Origin: CBDDHT01 sp965227905
GTDB lineage: Bacteria > Pseudomonadota > Alphaproteobacteria > Rhizobiales > Methyloligellaceae
Assembly (NCBI GenBank): GCA_965227905.1
Contig: OZ245780.1
Span: 4,154,001-4,218,000 of the forward strand
DNA length: 64,000 bases
Direction: 5' to 3'
The position numbers were made by a program, and so were the translations under genes. Under the pieces are notes generated by a model, which worked only from the letters and a program-made list of their open reading frames with translations, had not been told where the DNA came from and ran no database searches. Shown here piece by piece: positions 52,794 to 62,427 of this stretch (position 1 is the stretch's first letter; the number at the start of each line of letters is the position of its first letter).

Positions 52794-54362
52794 ATGCTGA
52801 GGACACTAACCAAATTGATCGTGGCGACACTGGCGCTTGCAGCTGCCTCTGTCCCCGCTTTCGCGGAGAAGCGCGTGGCGCTTGTCATAGGCAACGCCGC
52901 ATACAAAAACGCTGCACCGCTGAAAAACCCTAGGAACGATGCGGGCGACATGTCCGCCAAGCTTCGTACCTACGGGTTCGAAGTCATTTCCGGAACCGAT
53001 CTTGACCGCAACGGTCTCGAGCGAAAGATCCGCGAATTCTCGAGCGCCATCACCGATGCAGATGTGGCGCTCTTTTACTATGCAGGCCACGGTCTGCAGG
53101 TGAATGGTACCAACTATCTGGCACCGGTCGATGCAACGCTGGGAGACGAAGCGGATCTCGATTTTGAATCGATCCGTCTCGATCTCGTACTGCGTCAGAT
53201 GCAGCGCTCCAAGCGCGTCAATCTCGTATTTCTGGACGCCTGTCGCGACAATCCCCTTGCCCGCTCACTGAGCAAGGCCAGCCGCTCGCTGAATGTCTCC
53301 TCAGGCCTTGCCGCCGTCGATAAAACGGCCGGCATGCTGATCTCATTTGCAACCGAACCCGGCAATGTGGCGCTCGATGGCGATGGCCGGAACAGCCCCT
53401 TCACGACCGCCCTGCTGAAGCACATGGACGAGACGGACGCGAGCATCAACGATGTGATGATCGAGGTCCGCAAGGATGTGATGGCGGCAACCAACAGCGC
53501 GCAGATCCCCTGGGAAAACTCTTCGCTGACAGGTCAGTTCTACTTCAACCCAAACCGCTCCTTGACGGGCAAGACGGCCGCTACGACCGAAGCACCGACA
53601 ACAACACGCCTTATTACCGTCGCCGATTCCACCGTCGAGCACACCTTCTGGACATCCGTTGAATCCAGCAAGACGCCGGAGCTCTACAAAGCCTATCTCG
53701 AGCGTTTTCCGAACGGCGTTTATGCCCCGATTGCAAAGGCGCGCCTGAGCGCAGTCCGGTCTATTGCCGTGGAGCCCCGCGAGACGGCAACAAGCGCCAA
53801 GACCGGGACGACCGGTACCAAGTTCGCAAATCTCAATACGGGCACGGCTACCGACGCATCGACAACGGCACCGATTGCAACAGCCGCGGCGCCGGCTGTG
53901 GTGACGCCCGCACCGGTCGCCAATCCTTACATGATGGCGGTTCAGCTTCAGACCGAGCTGAAGCGGGTCGGATGCTATCATGGCAAGATCGATGGTGTCT
54001 GGGGCCGTGGCTCTCGCGGCAGCATGCATATGTTCAATGCACACGCGCAAACGGGACTTGATGCGAATACGCCGGCCCAGGCAACGATCGATGTCGTAAC
54101 AGCGCACACAAACCGTGTCTGCCCGGTCGTCCAACAGGCCCGCCGCAAGCCGCAGGTCAAGCGCACGCGTACCGTCGCTCCGCGGCGTCACACGACGACA
54201 CGTAAGACGCGTCAACCGCGTCGCCAGCAGGTGCAACGGCATCGTCCGGTCGCCCCTGCTCCGGCACCCCGGCCGCGTGTCACGCTCGGCTTCTCGAAGC
54301 GCGGCGGCAAAAGCAGTCTAAGCATCGGCATCGGTGCTGTCGGTGGAATGTTCCGGTTCTGA
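52794..54362 (+). CDS. Secreted caspase-like (C14/metacaspase) protein with PG-binding-like domain
   Basis: 522 aa from ATG 52794 (AGGGAGG 5 nt upstream; an adjacent ATG at 52791 is less well spaced). Signal peptide MLRTLTKLIVATLALAAASV, cleavage near AFA-EK. Caspase fold 25-250: RVALVIGNAAYKNAAPLKNP, catalytic H99 in YYAGHG and C150 in DACRDNP, both intact. FWTSVESSKTPELYKAYLERFP near 285 is a common repeat in bacterial caspases. A region near residue 382 (MMAVQLQTELKRVGCYHGKI) looks like a peptidoglycan-binding helix bundle. The tail is Arg/Thr/Pro-rich (about 450-495) and ends in hydrophobic strands (GIGAVGGMFRF). Function of secreted bacterial caspases is unsettled. Confidence 0.88.
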   Translation: MLRTLTKLIVATLALAAASVPAFAEKRVALVIGNAAYKNAAPLKNPRNDAGDMSAKLRTYGFEVISGTDLDRNGLERKIREFSSAITDADVALFYYAGHGLQVNGTNYLAPVDATLGDEADLDFESIRLDLVLRQMQRSKRVNLVFLDACRDNPLARSLSKASRSLNVSSGLAAVDKTAGMLISFATEPGNVALDGDGRNSPFTTALLKHMDETDASINDVMIEVRKDVMAATNSAQIPWENSSLTGQFYFNPNRSLTGKTAATTEAPTTTRLITVADSTVEHTFWTSVESSKTPELYKAYLERFPNGVYAPIAKARLSAVRSIAVEPRETATSAKTGTTGTKFANLNTGTATDASTTAPIATAAAPAVVTPAPVANPYMMAVQLQTELKRVGCYHGKIDGVWGRGSRGSMHMFNAHAQTGLDANTPAQATIDVVTAHTNRVCPVVQQARRKPQVKRTRTVAPRRHTTTRKTRQPRRQQVQRHRPVAPAPAPRPRVTLGFSKRGGKSSLSIGIGAVGGMFRF

Positions 54363-54390
54363 GTTTCCGCCAAACAAATCCGATTGACCG

Positions 54391-54430
54391 AAGAGCCGGG
54401 GCCTGCACGCCCCGGCTCTTTCATTTTTGT
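54391..54430 (+). terminator. Terminator after the caspase-like gene
   Basis: AGAGCCGGGG and CCCCGGCTCT arms around a short loop, then TTTCATTTTTGTTG. The remaining 289 bp to the next gene hold no supported feature. Confidence 0.85.
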
Positions 54431-54719
54431 TGCGCGCAATACGCGCATTTTTTCAACCTGAGGTTTTAGTGCCACACACGTCAATATCTTGTGGCGAACT
54501 ACGGGCATCGTACCAGAAAAAGGAACTCATCGATCGCAAACCGATTGGGCACTCGCCCACGAAATAATCAGACGAACGACGATCCGCCCTTGCCAGAGCG
54601 CAATTGACTCCCAATATCAACTAATTGGCGACAGATCGCGGGCACAATCGCATTTGTCTTGCTATCGGTCATGGATACCTTCATGACCGAGCGTCCAGGA
54701 TGGGGACCTGCGCGTCGTA

Positions 54720-55103
54720 ATGCCTGATTTGTTAAGTGATATTCTGCTGGCCTTCGCGATTCTCTCCGCGAAGCACACCATTGCCGATTTCTTTCTGCAA
54801 TCGCCCTACCAGTACATGAATAAGGGTGTCTACGGACACCCCGGCGGACTGATCCATGCCGGCATTCATGCCATTCTGACCCCTCTGGTCTATCTGGCCC
54901 TCACGCCTCAGACGCTGTTGTTGGCATTCCTGATCCCCGCGGCCGAATTCATCATCCACTACCATATCGACTGGGTGAAGGAGCGGATCGGCAAAATGGG
55001 ACGCTGGACGACAGAAGATCCGGAGTTCTGGCGGGCCTTGGGCGTCGATCAACTGGCCCACAATCTGACCTATGTGCTGATAATCGCGGTGCTGATTCCC
55101 TGA
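54720..55103 (+). CDS. DUF3307 membrane protein
   Basis: 127 aa, four hydrophobic segments. Family features: KHTIADFFLQSPYQYMNKG near residue 18, HPGGLIHAGIHA near 40, YHIDWVKERIGKM near 81, and the helix around LAHNLTYVLIIAVL. DUF3307 membrane proteins are of unknown function; the conserved His/Asp residues at helix ends hint at metal binding. It is convergent with the LLM oxidoreductase, 10 bp apart. Confidence 0.8.
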   Translation: MPDLLSDILLAFAILSAKHTIADFFLQSPYQYMNKGVYGHPGGLIHAGIHAILTPLVYLALTPQTLLLAFLIPAAEFIIHYHIDWVKERIGKMGRWTTEDPEFWRALGVDQLAHNLTYVLIIAVLIP

Positions 55104-55113
55104 CACTAATTCC

Positions 55114-56082
55114 TCACCTAAGGAAATCCGGCAGAACCTCGTCGGCCAGACGTTTCAATGTGGCCTCGATATCCGCCTGATTGAAACGCAGGTTCAACGC
55201 GACGTGGTTCACGCCGATCTCTTTGCGCGTGTGCAGATAGTCGCGGAGATGGCGTGTGCCCAGGCGGAAACCGAGATGTATCGGCTGCGGCAGCGTTTCC
55301 GGGTCATCGGCGAGATCAATATAGAGCGGTTCCATGACAGGCCGATCAGGATCGCCTTGTGCCGCAATCCGGGTGCGCCATTCCCGAATGATCTGGGCTT
55401 GGGTCCTGGCGTCTCGCGGATAGAGCATCCACCCATCGCCATTGCGAGCAATCCACGCCTGATCTTGCTGACACCCTCCGGTAATCAAGAGAGGAAGCTT
55501 GTCCGCTTTCGGTTTCGGAAGCATGTCGATACCACCGCCGGGGCTGCCAAACCGGTTATCGAAGACCGGCGCGTCCGCACCCATTTGCCTGATATAGTCG
55601 AAGCTCTCATGAAATCGGACGCCTCGTTCCGCAAAGGGCACGCCCATTGCCGGGTATTCGTCCGGCCGATCGCCCGATGCGACACCCAGGATGACCCGCC
55701 CGCCTGACAACGCATCGGCGCTGGCTGCCGCCTTCGCGACATGCGCTGGATGCCGCAGCGGCAGAACGATACTGGCAACGCCAAGTGCAATCCGTCTCGT
55801 CTGGCCGGCCAGCAATCCCAGATAGACGAACGGGTCAAAAAGCTGTCCGGCATCACCGAACGACGGAACATTGAAAGGTACGTCCCGCAACCAGACTGCA
55901 GAGAAGCCCAGTTCTTCGGCACATTGAACGCGTTCGATGTGCCGGGCCATGGTCGGCACCGGACTGGTGCGATAGGTTTCCAACGGCACCACCAGCCCGA
56001 CACTCAGCCGGTTCTGCTGGAATACAGCGTCATAAGCACGGTTGATGGGTGCGAACCCTTGGTCATCGACCCTCACAAGCAT
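55114..56082 (-). CDS. Luciferase-like monooxygenase (LLM class flavin oxidoreductase)
   Basis: 322 aa TIM-barrel. LLM features: SVGLVVPLETYRT at strand 1, RVQCAEELGFSAVWLRDVPF, AGQTRRIALGVASIVLPLRH, HPAHVAKAAASADALSGGRV with ILGVASGD, and LPLLITGGCQQDQAWIAR. Predicted to use F420 or reduced FMN; the sequence does not decide. GGAGG precedes the ATG. It is downstream of, and 70 bp from, the crotonase gene on the same strand. Confidence 0.88.
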   Translation of the reverse strand: MLVRVDDQGFAPINRAYDAVFQQNRLSVGLVVPLETYRTSPVPTMARHIERVQCAEELGFSAVWLRDVPFNVPSFGDAGQLFDPFVYLGLLAGQTRRIALGVASIVLPLRHPAHVAKAAASADALSGGRVILGVASGDRPDEYPAMGVPFAERGVRFHESFDYIRQMGADAPVFDNRFGSPGGGIDMLPKPKADKLPLLITGGCQQDQAWIARNGDGWMLYPRDARTQAQIIREWRTRIAAQGDPDRPVMEPLYIDLADDPETLPQPIHLGFRLGTRHLRDYLHTRKEIGVNHVALNLRFNQADIEATLKRLADEVLPDFLR

Positions 56083-56152
56083 TTTCTGCCTCCGTCGGGA
56101 AGAAGGACACGCGTGAACAAGAGCTGCCGGTCCTCCTGGATTTCGGTTCCCG

Positions 56153-56998
56153 CTACCTGATGTCCTGGACGCCGATCACGAGGTCTTCCCAGGCGCGCTG
56201 ATTGTTCATGTCGAATTGTGCGCCGTTGTCGTCGGCCCATGCGAAACGTTTAAGAGCCGGCGTCTGACTGGTGGCCTGATAGAGCCAATAGGCTTCTTCT
56301 TTCAGAGCCTCTTCGATTGGCTTGTCGATCGATGCATAGACAGACTGTTTGCAGGCATTGATCGATTCAGCTGGCCAATTGGCGATGCGTTTGGCTAGGG
56401 CCTCGACAAACGGACCGATCTCTTCCGGGTCGAGAGCCCTATTGATGGTGCCAAAGGCTTCGGCCTGATCGGCATCGTAATCGCGGGCACCCAGGATGAT
56501 CTCCAGCGCACGGCCCAGACCCGTCTGGCGAGCCATCCGCGAGGCGCCTCCACCGCACGGCAGGATGCCCATTGCGACTTCCATCTGCATAAATTTGGCC
56601 TTGCCGCGGGCGGCAAATCGCATATCACAGGCGAGTGCGAATTCATGACCACCGCCACGTGCGAAGCCTTCGATCTTGGCGATTGTCGCCTGGGGCAGTT
56701 TGCTGACGCGCTCCAGTACCCTCTGAAGGTCGAGGAGTTTCACCTCATCGCGAGAGACCGCAACGCCGTACATGTCCTTGAGGAAATTCGTGTCGGCATG
56801 CGCCACGAAGATCTCAGGGTTGGCTGATTGGAAGACAACGACTTTGACCGCGCGGTCCGCTTCGAGTTTCTGTGCAAGCATGTCGAGATCGGCCAACATC
56901 GGGAGACCCTGAATGTTGACCGGTGGATAATCGAACGTAACCCAGGCAATAGCGTCCTCGATCCTGACGTCGAACGTCTTGAAGCTGTCATAGTCCAT
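56153..56998 (-). CDS. Enoyl-CoA hydratase/isomerase (crotonase) family protein
   Basis: 281 aa. Crotonase fold with the oxyanion-hole segments: VVFQSANPEIFVAHADTNF (HxxAD form of AxxxD) and IEGFARGGGHEFALACDMRF. The second catalytic region is MGILPCGGGASRMARQTG. It can act as hydratase, isomerase or hydrolase; the two glutamates of classical crotonase are not both evident. GGAG sits before the ATG. It is divergent from a LysR gene whose promoter region holds an AT-rich dyad. Confidence 0.85.
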   Translation of the reverse strand: MDYDSFKTFDVRIEDAIAWVTFDYPPVNIQGLPMLADLDMLAQKLEADRAVKVVVFQSANPEIFVAHADTNFLKDMYGVAVSRDEVKLLDLQRVLERVSKLPQATIAKIEGFARGGGHEFALACDMRFAARGKAKFMQMEVAMGILPCGGGASRMARQTGLGRALEIILGARDYDADQAEAFGTINRALDPEEIGPFVEALAKRIANWPAESINACKQSVYASIDKPIEEALKEEAYWLYQATSQTPALKRFAWADDNGAQFDMNNQRAWEDLVIGVQDIR

Positions 56999-57040
56999 TT
57001 GGCATCTCCTTTTGCGTTGACGGGAATATATTGCTTTGGA

Positions 57041-57060
57041 ATTCGATATAAATATCGTAT
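57041..57060. promoter_or_regulatory. Candidate LysR operator between crotonase and lysR
   Basis: ATTCGATATAAATATCGTAT: perfect CGATAT/ATATCG arms around AA, and a T-N11-A spacing, within a markedly AT-rich 98-bp divergent promoter. Such dyads are typical LysR-type boxes. Confidence 0.6.
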
Positions 57061-57096
57061 TGATGATTTTATAATTCGGATTTTGGATATAATAAT

Positions 57097-58005
57097 ATGG
57101 ATACCGACGGCGTACGCCTCTTCGTACTCGCGGCAGAAAAGCTGAACATCAGCGCGGCCGGTCGAGAGCTTGGCATGGCACCCGCCGTGGCCAGCGCCAG
57201 GCTGGCAAAGCTGGAAAACACACTTGGCGCAGACCTGCTTCACCGCTCCACCCGAAAGGTGGCTCTATCGCTGGAGGGAGCCGAGTTTCTGCCTTACGCG
57301 AAAGAAATGCTGGCCCAGGAAAACGCGGCGCGCGCGGCATTGGGCCTAGGCAAAGCGTCAGCGACCGGCACCTTGCGTTTCGCTGCACCGAGCACCTTTG
57401 CGCAGCTCTACATCGCGCCGCTCCTGCCCGAGTTTCTGAGGCTGCATCCCGGTGTCGATCTCGACCTGCGGCTCAGCGATACGCAGTTTGATCTGATCGA
57501 GGGCAGTTTCGATCTTGCCTTGCGTAACGCCTCACTTGCCGACAGTAGCCTCAAGGCGCGCAAGCTTGCCGACGACAAGCGGATCCTTTGCGCATCACCT
57601 CAATATCTTGAACGACACGGGTCACCGCAAAATCCAGATGAGTTGGCAGCACACCAGTTGGTCGGCTTCAGGGATCAGTCACCCAAAGAGCTGATTGAGA
57701 GAGAAGGTCGTTCAGGGCAGTTCGATCCCCGAGGCGCGGGATGCCGCGTGGTCGTCGATGATGGATCTAGCCAGAAGATTGCCACGATTGCCGGGGCGGG
57801 AATATCGATGAACTCGCTCTGGAGCGTCTACAGCGAGATTGCCGCCGGCTCTCTCGTCCGCGTTCTGCCCGACTATGAGATCAACGATCAGGTTGCCTTG
57901 TGGCTCGTCTATCCGGAATCCAATGTCATGACGGCGAAAGTCAGAACCTTCATCGATTTTCTTCTGGAGAAGATCGGCAAAGCCCCACCATGGATGGAAG
58001 CATGA
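57097..58005 (+). CDS. LysR-family transcriptional regulator
   Basis: 302 aa. Winged helix at about 1-60 (LFVLAAEKLNISAAGRELGM and APAVASARLAKLE); effector domain about 88-300 (LRFAAPSTFAQLYIAPLLPE, LDLRLSDTQFDLIEGSFDLA). It is divergent from the crotonase gene, the likely target through the dyad at 57041, and convergent with another LysR gene. Confidence 0.92.
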   Translation: MDTDGVRLFVLAAEKLNISAAGRELGMAPAVASARLAKLENTLGADLLHRSTRKVALSLEGAEFLPYAKEMLAQENAARAALGLGKASATGTLRFAAPSTFAQLYIAPLLPEFLRLHPGVDLDLRLSDTQFDLIEGSFDLALRNASLADSSLKARKLADDKRILCASPQYLERHGSPQNPDELAAHQLVGFRDQSPKELIEREGRSGQFDPRGAGCRVVVDDGSSQKIATIAGAGISMNSLWSVYSEIAAGSLVRVLPDYEINDQVALWLVYPESNVMTAKVRTFIDFLLEKIGKAPPWMEA

Positions 58006-58068
58006 TTGCGACAAAACCGCATTCCGTCCAACTTACCATCTCCAGCGATCACCGCGCTGTTGAAGGAG

Positions 58069-58974
58069 TCAGTTCGGCGTGAGTGACGGCACCAACCGTA
58101 GTTTCGCCACCAGGAAATCGGTAAAAGCGCGCACCCGCGCCGGCGGGAGCTGGGACGGTGAGCGCACGGCAAACACGTTCCATTCGGGCGCGACTGTATG
58201 GCTGCCGAGGACAGTTTCGAGCGCGCCAGTCGCAAGATGTTCCGCTATTTCCCAGCGACACTTGCGTGCGATACCAAGGCCGGACAGCGCAGCCTCGGTC
58301 ATCGCCTCAGCGTAGTTCGCCGCGAAATTCCCCGATACTTTGATATCGCAGACCGAACCATCCGGCGCGGCAAGCGACCAGTTTCGCATATCTCCGCGTG
58401 CCAGGCAGTTATGCGCTTTTAGGTCGGCAGGTTTTTCCGGTGCGCCTTTGCGCGCGATGTAGCTGGGTGCAGCAACCAGGACGCGGGGGCTCGCCGCGAG
58501 CTTGCGAGCCTTCAGCGTCGAGGGCGCCAACTCTCCGAGTCGAATGGCGAGATCGAATCCGTGCTCAATGATGTCGACGACCGAGTCGCTGAGGCTAAGC
58601 TGGATCGAAACCTTGGGGTAGGCCTCAAGGAACTCTGAGACGTAGGGCGCCAGATGCTTGCGACCGAAAGAAGCCGAACCGGCGATCCGCAACTCCCCCT
58701 GGATCGCCTGAGGGTCGCACTGCACATCGGCAAGCGCATCTTCGACATCGACGATAATTCGCTTGGCGTGAGCGAGAAAGAGCTCTCCATCCGCGGAGAG
58801 CGAAACGGCGCGCGTGTTGCGATGGAGAAGCTGCGCGCCAACAGCCTTTTCCAATGCTTGAATACGCTGCGTGGCTGCCGTGGGAGAGAGCCCGAACTCG
58901 GCACCAGCCTTGCCAATGGCACCGACGGATGCCACGCGGATGAAGAGTTCTACGGATTTCAGATCTAGCGACAT
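58069..58974 (-). CDS. LysR-family transcriptional regulator
   Basis: 301 aa. Winged helix about 1-60 (LFIRVASVGAIGKAGAEFGL and SPTAATQRIQALE); effector domain about 90-295 (LRIAGSASFGRKHLAPYVSE, GFDLAIRLGELAPS). It is divergent from the bicupin gene (125 bp between starts), its probable target. It is similar in design to the neighbouring LysR at 57097 but not a recent duplicate. Confidence 0.92.
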   Translation of the reverse strand: MSLDLKSVELFIRVASVGAIGKAGAEFGLSPTAATQRIQALEKAVGAQLLHRNTRAVSLSADGELFLAHAKRIIVDVEDALADVQCDPQAIQGELRIAGSASFGRKHLAPYVSEFLEAYPKVSIQLSLSDSVVDIIEHGFDLAIRLGELAPSTLKARKLAASPRVLVAAPSYIARKGAPEKPADLKAHNCLARGDMRNWSLAAPDGSVCDIKVSGNFAANYAEAMTEAALSGLGIARKCRWEIAEHLATGALETVLGSHTVAPEWNVFAVRSPSQLPPARVRAFTDFLVAKLRLVPSLTPN

Positions 58975-59098
58975 TATTCACGAATAGCGGATAGTCATTT
59001 TGCTTGGAACGCGATTGCTTGTCTCCATGCATGCCCCAAATACTTCGTTGTTGATGGCAGCACAGTTGTGACGCCATTTGAAAACGAAGGATACACCA

Positions 59099-59956
59099 AT
59101 GATGAAATCCTTGCTGATCCCGGCACTGGCGATCACAACTGCCATCACGACGACCATTGCCCAAGCCGAGCCAATTGCCGAGGTTGTCCCACGGTCGGAG
59201 ATCAAGTTCCAGCCGCTCAATCCTCTCCGCGGCGATGCCAGCCCGAAGGCCGGGGTTCTTTGGGGCGACATCAAGAAGGATGGGACCACCGGCACGCTTA
59301 TCAAGTTTGCCGACGGTTTTTCCTCACCACCCCACATTCACAACATCACCTATCGCGCCGTCGTGATCAGCGGCAAGGTCCACAACGATGATCCCGATGC
59401 CAAGACGATGTGGATGGGGCCCGGTTCCTTCTGGACGCAACCGGCCGGCGAACCGCACATCACATCCGCCGCGAAAGGAAGCAACGCTACGGCCTTCCTG
59501 GAAATTCTAACCGGTCCTTACCTTGTCCAGCCATCCAAAAAGGCGTTCGACAATGGCGAGCGACCGGTGAACATCGAGGCCAGAAATGTCGTCTGGCTGG
59601 ACGCATCGGACGTGTCCTGGATCGCAGCATCCGGGATGCCTCCACCTGCCAATGGGCCGAAGATGGCATTCCTTTGGGGCAGTCCGCAGGCTGGTCAGAA
59701 GAACGGGACATTTCTCAAACTGCCGGCCGGTTTTAGCGGCGAACTACGCAGCAATGACTCCTGGTTGCGCGCTGTCGTGATCCAGGGACAAACCAGTCAC
59801 CAGCTATCCGGCAAGACTGACATCACGAACCTGGAACCGGGCAGCTATTTCGGTTCGAAAGGACTTACAGCGCATCGCATCTCATGCAGGTCCAAAGACG
59901 AATGCCTCATCTATGTCCGTACCGAAGGCAGATACGGTGTCGTGCCGACCCAATGA
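59099..59956 (+). CDS. Secreted bicupin (DUF4437-like)
   Basis: 285 aa from ATG 59099 after AAGGA. Signal peptide MMKSLLIPALAITTAITTTI, cleavage near AQA-EP. Two cupin-like halves: residues about 25-150 with GTLIKFADGFSSPPHIHNIT (metal-type HxH) and ITYRAVVISGKVHND, and about 165-280 with GTFLKLPAGFSGELRSND and WLRAVVIQGQTSHQLSG. The second half lacks the HxH ligand, so only the first is likely to hold metal. Periplasmic; substrate unknown. Probably regulated by the divergent LysR. Confidence 0.82.
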   Translation: MMKSLLIPALAITTAITTTIAQAEPIAEVVPRSEIKFQPLNPLRGDASPKAGVLWGDIKKDGTTGTLIKFADGFSSPPHIHNITYRAVVISGKVHNDDPDAKTMWMGPGSFWTQPAGEPHITSAAKGSNATAFLEILTGPYLVQPSKKAFDNGERPVNIEARNVVWLDASDVSWIAASGMPPPANGPKMAFLWGSPQAGQKNGTFLKLPAGFSGELRSNDSWLRAVVIQGQTSHQLSGKTDITNLEPGSYFGSKGLTAHRISCRSKDECLIYVRTEGRYGVVPTQ

Positions 59957-60054
59957 CGCCGTTCCACCCACGCCAATCGGGGCGGACGGAGCAAAAACCA
60001 GATATGGGCATGGTCAGTCAATCAAGTGCCATCGGAGGTCAGGCGTCGTCGTTG

Positions 60055-62286
60055 CTAGAGCAACGCTGAGATTTCCCGGTTGGCAAATTCCAGACGATCG
60101 GACAGCACGCGAACGATGAGGCTATGGAAGTCGGAGACCAGGTCCGGGTCTTTCTTCTGCATGCGCTCGAAGGCGGTGCGTGTCAGCCGATAGGCAATCG
60201 TCGGGCCTTCCGCAACGACTGAGGCGGTGCGTGGAGCGTCGCGATAAAAGCCCATTTCGCCAACAACTGTTTGTCCGGCCATACGCCGCAGTCGAAGCGG
60301 CCGACCGAATTCGTCCTCGATCATGATGGCGAGCGAGCCCGATGCGATGAGATCGATACTGTCGGCCGGATCGCCCTCATTGATCAATACATCCGCAGCC
60401 TCGAGTTCCAGCCGCTCGAAATAGGAAATCAAACGATCGATATCGGCGTCGGTCCCCAATTCACGGATCAACCAGTCCTCGATTGTGATCGATGCGTGAT
60501 CATCGCCTTCATGGGCACTGAGCATGCTGTTCTCACACCATTCAAGCGCCTCGTTTCGGGTTGCAAACACGCGGTGCGGCCGCTCGCTTGAGAAGAATCC
60601 CGCCGCATCGAAACTCGTCATCATGCGCGGTGTCAGGCCGGAATAGATCAGAGCAGCGCCGTGCTCGTCGCAATAGTTCGAGAGTTTGACGAGACTCAGG
60701 ACGGCCGATGTATCCAATCCCGGCACGCCCGAAAAATCGAGCACGATGTAACGGACTGGCGGGTCGTCCTGCTGGTCGATGCAACGGCGCACATATTCGA
60801 ACAGGCCGTTCGAGGAGCCGAAGAAGATGAAACCGGATAGCCAGAAGACATGAATCTGCCGGCCATTCTCATTGAGGAGTCGTGCCTCCCATAAGGGACG
60901 TTCGACATTCGAAGAGAAATCCTGGCGAGTCAGATGGCGGCGCACCACGCCGATCCGGCTGTAGCTGAATGCGAACAGCAGGCAGGCGCCGATAACGCCA
61001 AGCAGCACGCCGAGAAGATATCCGAAGTAGACAATGCCGAGCATGATGGCACCGGCAAGGAGCAAATCGGTCCGCGAGCGCTGGGCCGGGGAGCGTATCA
61101 AGGCCTCGGTCAGAATGACCAGACCGACATAGCTGAGCAGTCCACCAAGCAGCGGCTTGGGTATCAGGCTGGCGATCCCGCTACCGAAGAAGAGCACAAG
61201 AGCGGAAACAATCGCAGCCGCCGCACCGCTGAACCGCGTGACGGCGCCAGCCTCCTTGATAAGGACGCTACCGTTCAGCGAGAGATTTCCAACCGCGCCG
61301 CCGAGGAAGGCTGCCGCAACGTTCGCAATGCCGTTGGTGCGCAACTCTTTGTCCAGATCTGCCGATTTCTGACGCACGACTTCAAGGCTCGAAACATCCA
61401 GCAGCATCGAGACGGCCGTCACCCCGCCAACCGCGCCGATTTCCGCAGCACTTCTCGCCAGTAGCCGCCAGTCGATGTCATGGGCTGGAATGACGGTAAC
61501 CGGTGACCACAACCCAAGCTCGCCGACATCTTCCAGGAACCAACTCTGCGTACCGCCTGCATAGTCCGCCCAACCAAGCCCGAGGAGCGCACCGTTCAAC
61601 AGGATCAGTGATCCGATGAAGGCAATGGGCAGCACCAAAAAACTCTCGACCCGGCGTTTGACAACAAAGACACCGATCGCAAATCCCAACCCGATCAAAA
61701 GCTGCGGCAGCCGTTCCGGATCGGAAATATCCGAAATCGAGTCGCTGGAGAGCTCGGGCGCAATCCCCGACATCACTTCGACCCCGCCAGCGATCAGCAG
61801 CCAGCCGGATGCTGCCAGAAATCCGCCGATCACGGGATAGGGAACGAAGCGCAGCCACACGCCAAGCCGGAACACGCCAAGCCCAAATAGCAATAATCCG
61901 GTAAAAAGTGTCGCCACGGTCAAAGCCGTCATCACATGGATGACGGCGAGTTCGGGGCCAAGATCCTTGGCGCTGAAGAACGCCGCAGTCGATGCCGCCA
62001 GCACGCTCATGACGGCAACGGCCGGCGTGTCCGGCCCTGCGTCGGCCGGCGCAAGGGTCGTCGTCAGGGTCACGATCAGGCCCGTGACCGCGGTTCCCAT
62101 CAAGAGGGCGGACAGGCCCAGAGCAAATCCGTCGGCGATATATCCTTGAAAAATCAGCGCACTGAAGGATATGCAATAGGCGACCGTTACCAGAGACGCG
62201 ATAACACCACCCAGGGCATCGCGTGCCAGCGTCGCCGCACCGATGTCACTGACCTGCGTGCGGACAAATGTCTGAAGTGACTTCAA
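60055..62286 (-). CDS. SulP-family anion transporter fused to STAS and cyclic-nucleotide-binding domains
   Basis: 743 aa. The start appears to be TTG 62286, with weak GAGG upstream; no better start is in frame. Residues about 20-430 have 10-12 TM helices of the SulP type (RDALGGVIASLVTVAYCISF, PDTPAVAVMSVLAAST). Residues about 450-570 form a STAS domain (RYIVLDFSGVPGLDTSAVLS). Residues about 610-735 form a cNMP-binding domain (INEGDPADSIDLIASGSLAI and GEMGFYRDAPRTASVVAEG, the phosphate-binding cassette). Family members carry sulfate, bicarbonate or dicarboxylates. The cNMP fusion suggests control by cAMP or cGMP. Confidence 0.9.
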   Translation of the reverse strand: MKSLQTFVRTQVSDIGAATLARDALGGVIASLVTVAYCISFSALIFQGYIADGFALGLSALLMGTAVTGLIVTLTTTLAPADAGPDTPAVAVMSVLAASTAAFFSAKDLGPELAVIHVMTALTVATLFTGLLLFGLGVFRLGVWLRFVPYPVIGGFLAASGWLLIAGGVEVMSGIAPELSSDSISDISDPERLPQLLIGLGFAIGVFVVKRRVESFLVLPIAFIGSLILLNGALLGLGWADYAGGTQSWFLEDVGELGLWSPVTVIPAHDIDWRLLARSAAEIGAVGGVTAVSMLLDVSSLEVVRQKSADLDKELRTNGIANVAAAFLGGAVGNLSLNGSVLIKEAGAVTRFSGAAAAIVSALVLFFGSGIASLIPKPLLGGLLSYVGLVILTEALIRSPAQRSRTDLLLAGAIMLGIVYFGYLLGVLLGVIGACLLFAFSYSRIGVVRRHLTRQDFSSNVERPLWEARLLNENGRQIHVFWLSGFIFFGSSNGLFEYVRRCIDQQDDPPVRYIVLDFSGVPGLDTSAVLSLVKLSNYCDEHGAALIYSGLTPRMMTSFDAAGFFSSERPHRVFATRNEALEWCENSMLSAHEGDDHASITIEDWLIRELGTDADIDRLISYFERLELEAADVLINEGDPADSIDLIASGSLAIMIEDEFGRPLRLRRMAGQTVVGEMGFYRDAPRTASVVAEGPTIAYRLTRTAFERMQKKDPDLVSDFHSLIVRVLSDRLEFANREISALL

Positions 62287-62427
62287 ATTGAATTCACACC
62301 CTCAATCAACAGCTTCGGGAACCAGGCACCCCCTCACCCGTAGCATATTGCCTTATATCAGACCGGCGCCAGAATGGAGCCTCGACGTTGTCACATCCGG
62401 CAGATTCATGCGCGCCCGAAGGCAGAT

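Noticed and set aside
54431..54719. 65-codon plus-strand frame (54489-54686)
   Set aside because: No ribosome binding site, no family resemblance, and it lies in a gap after a strong terminator.
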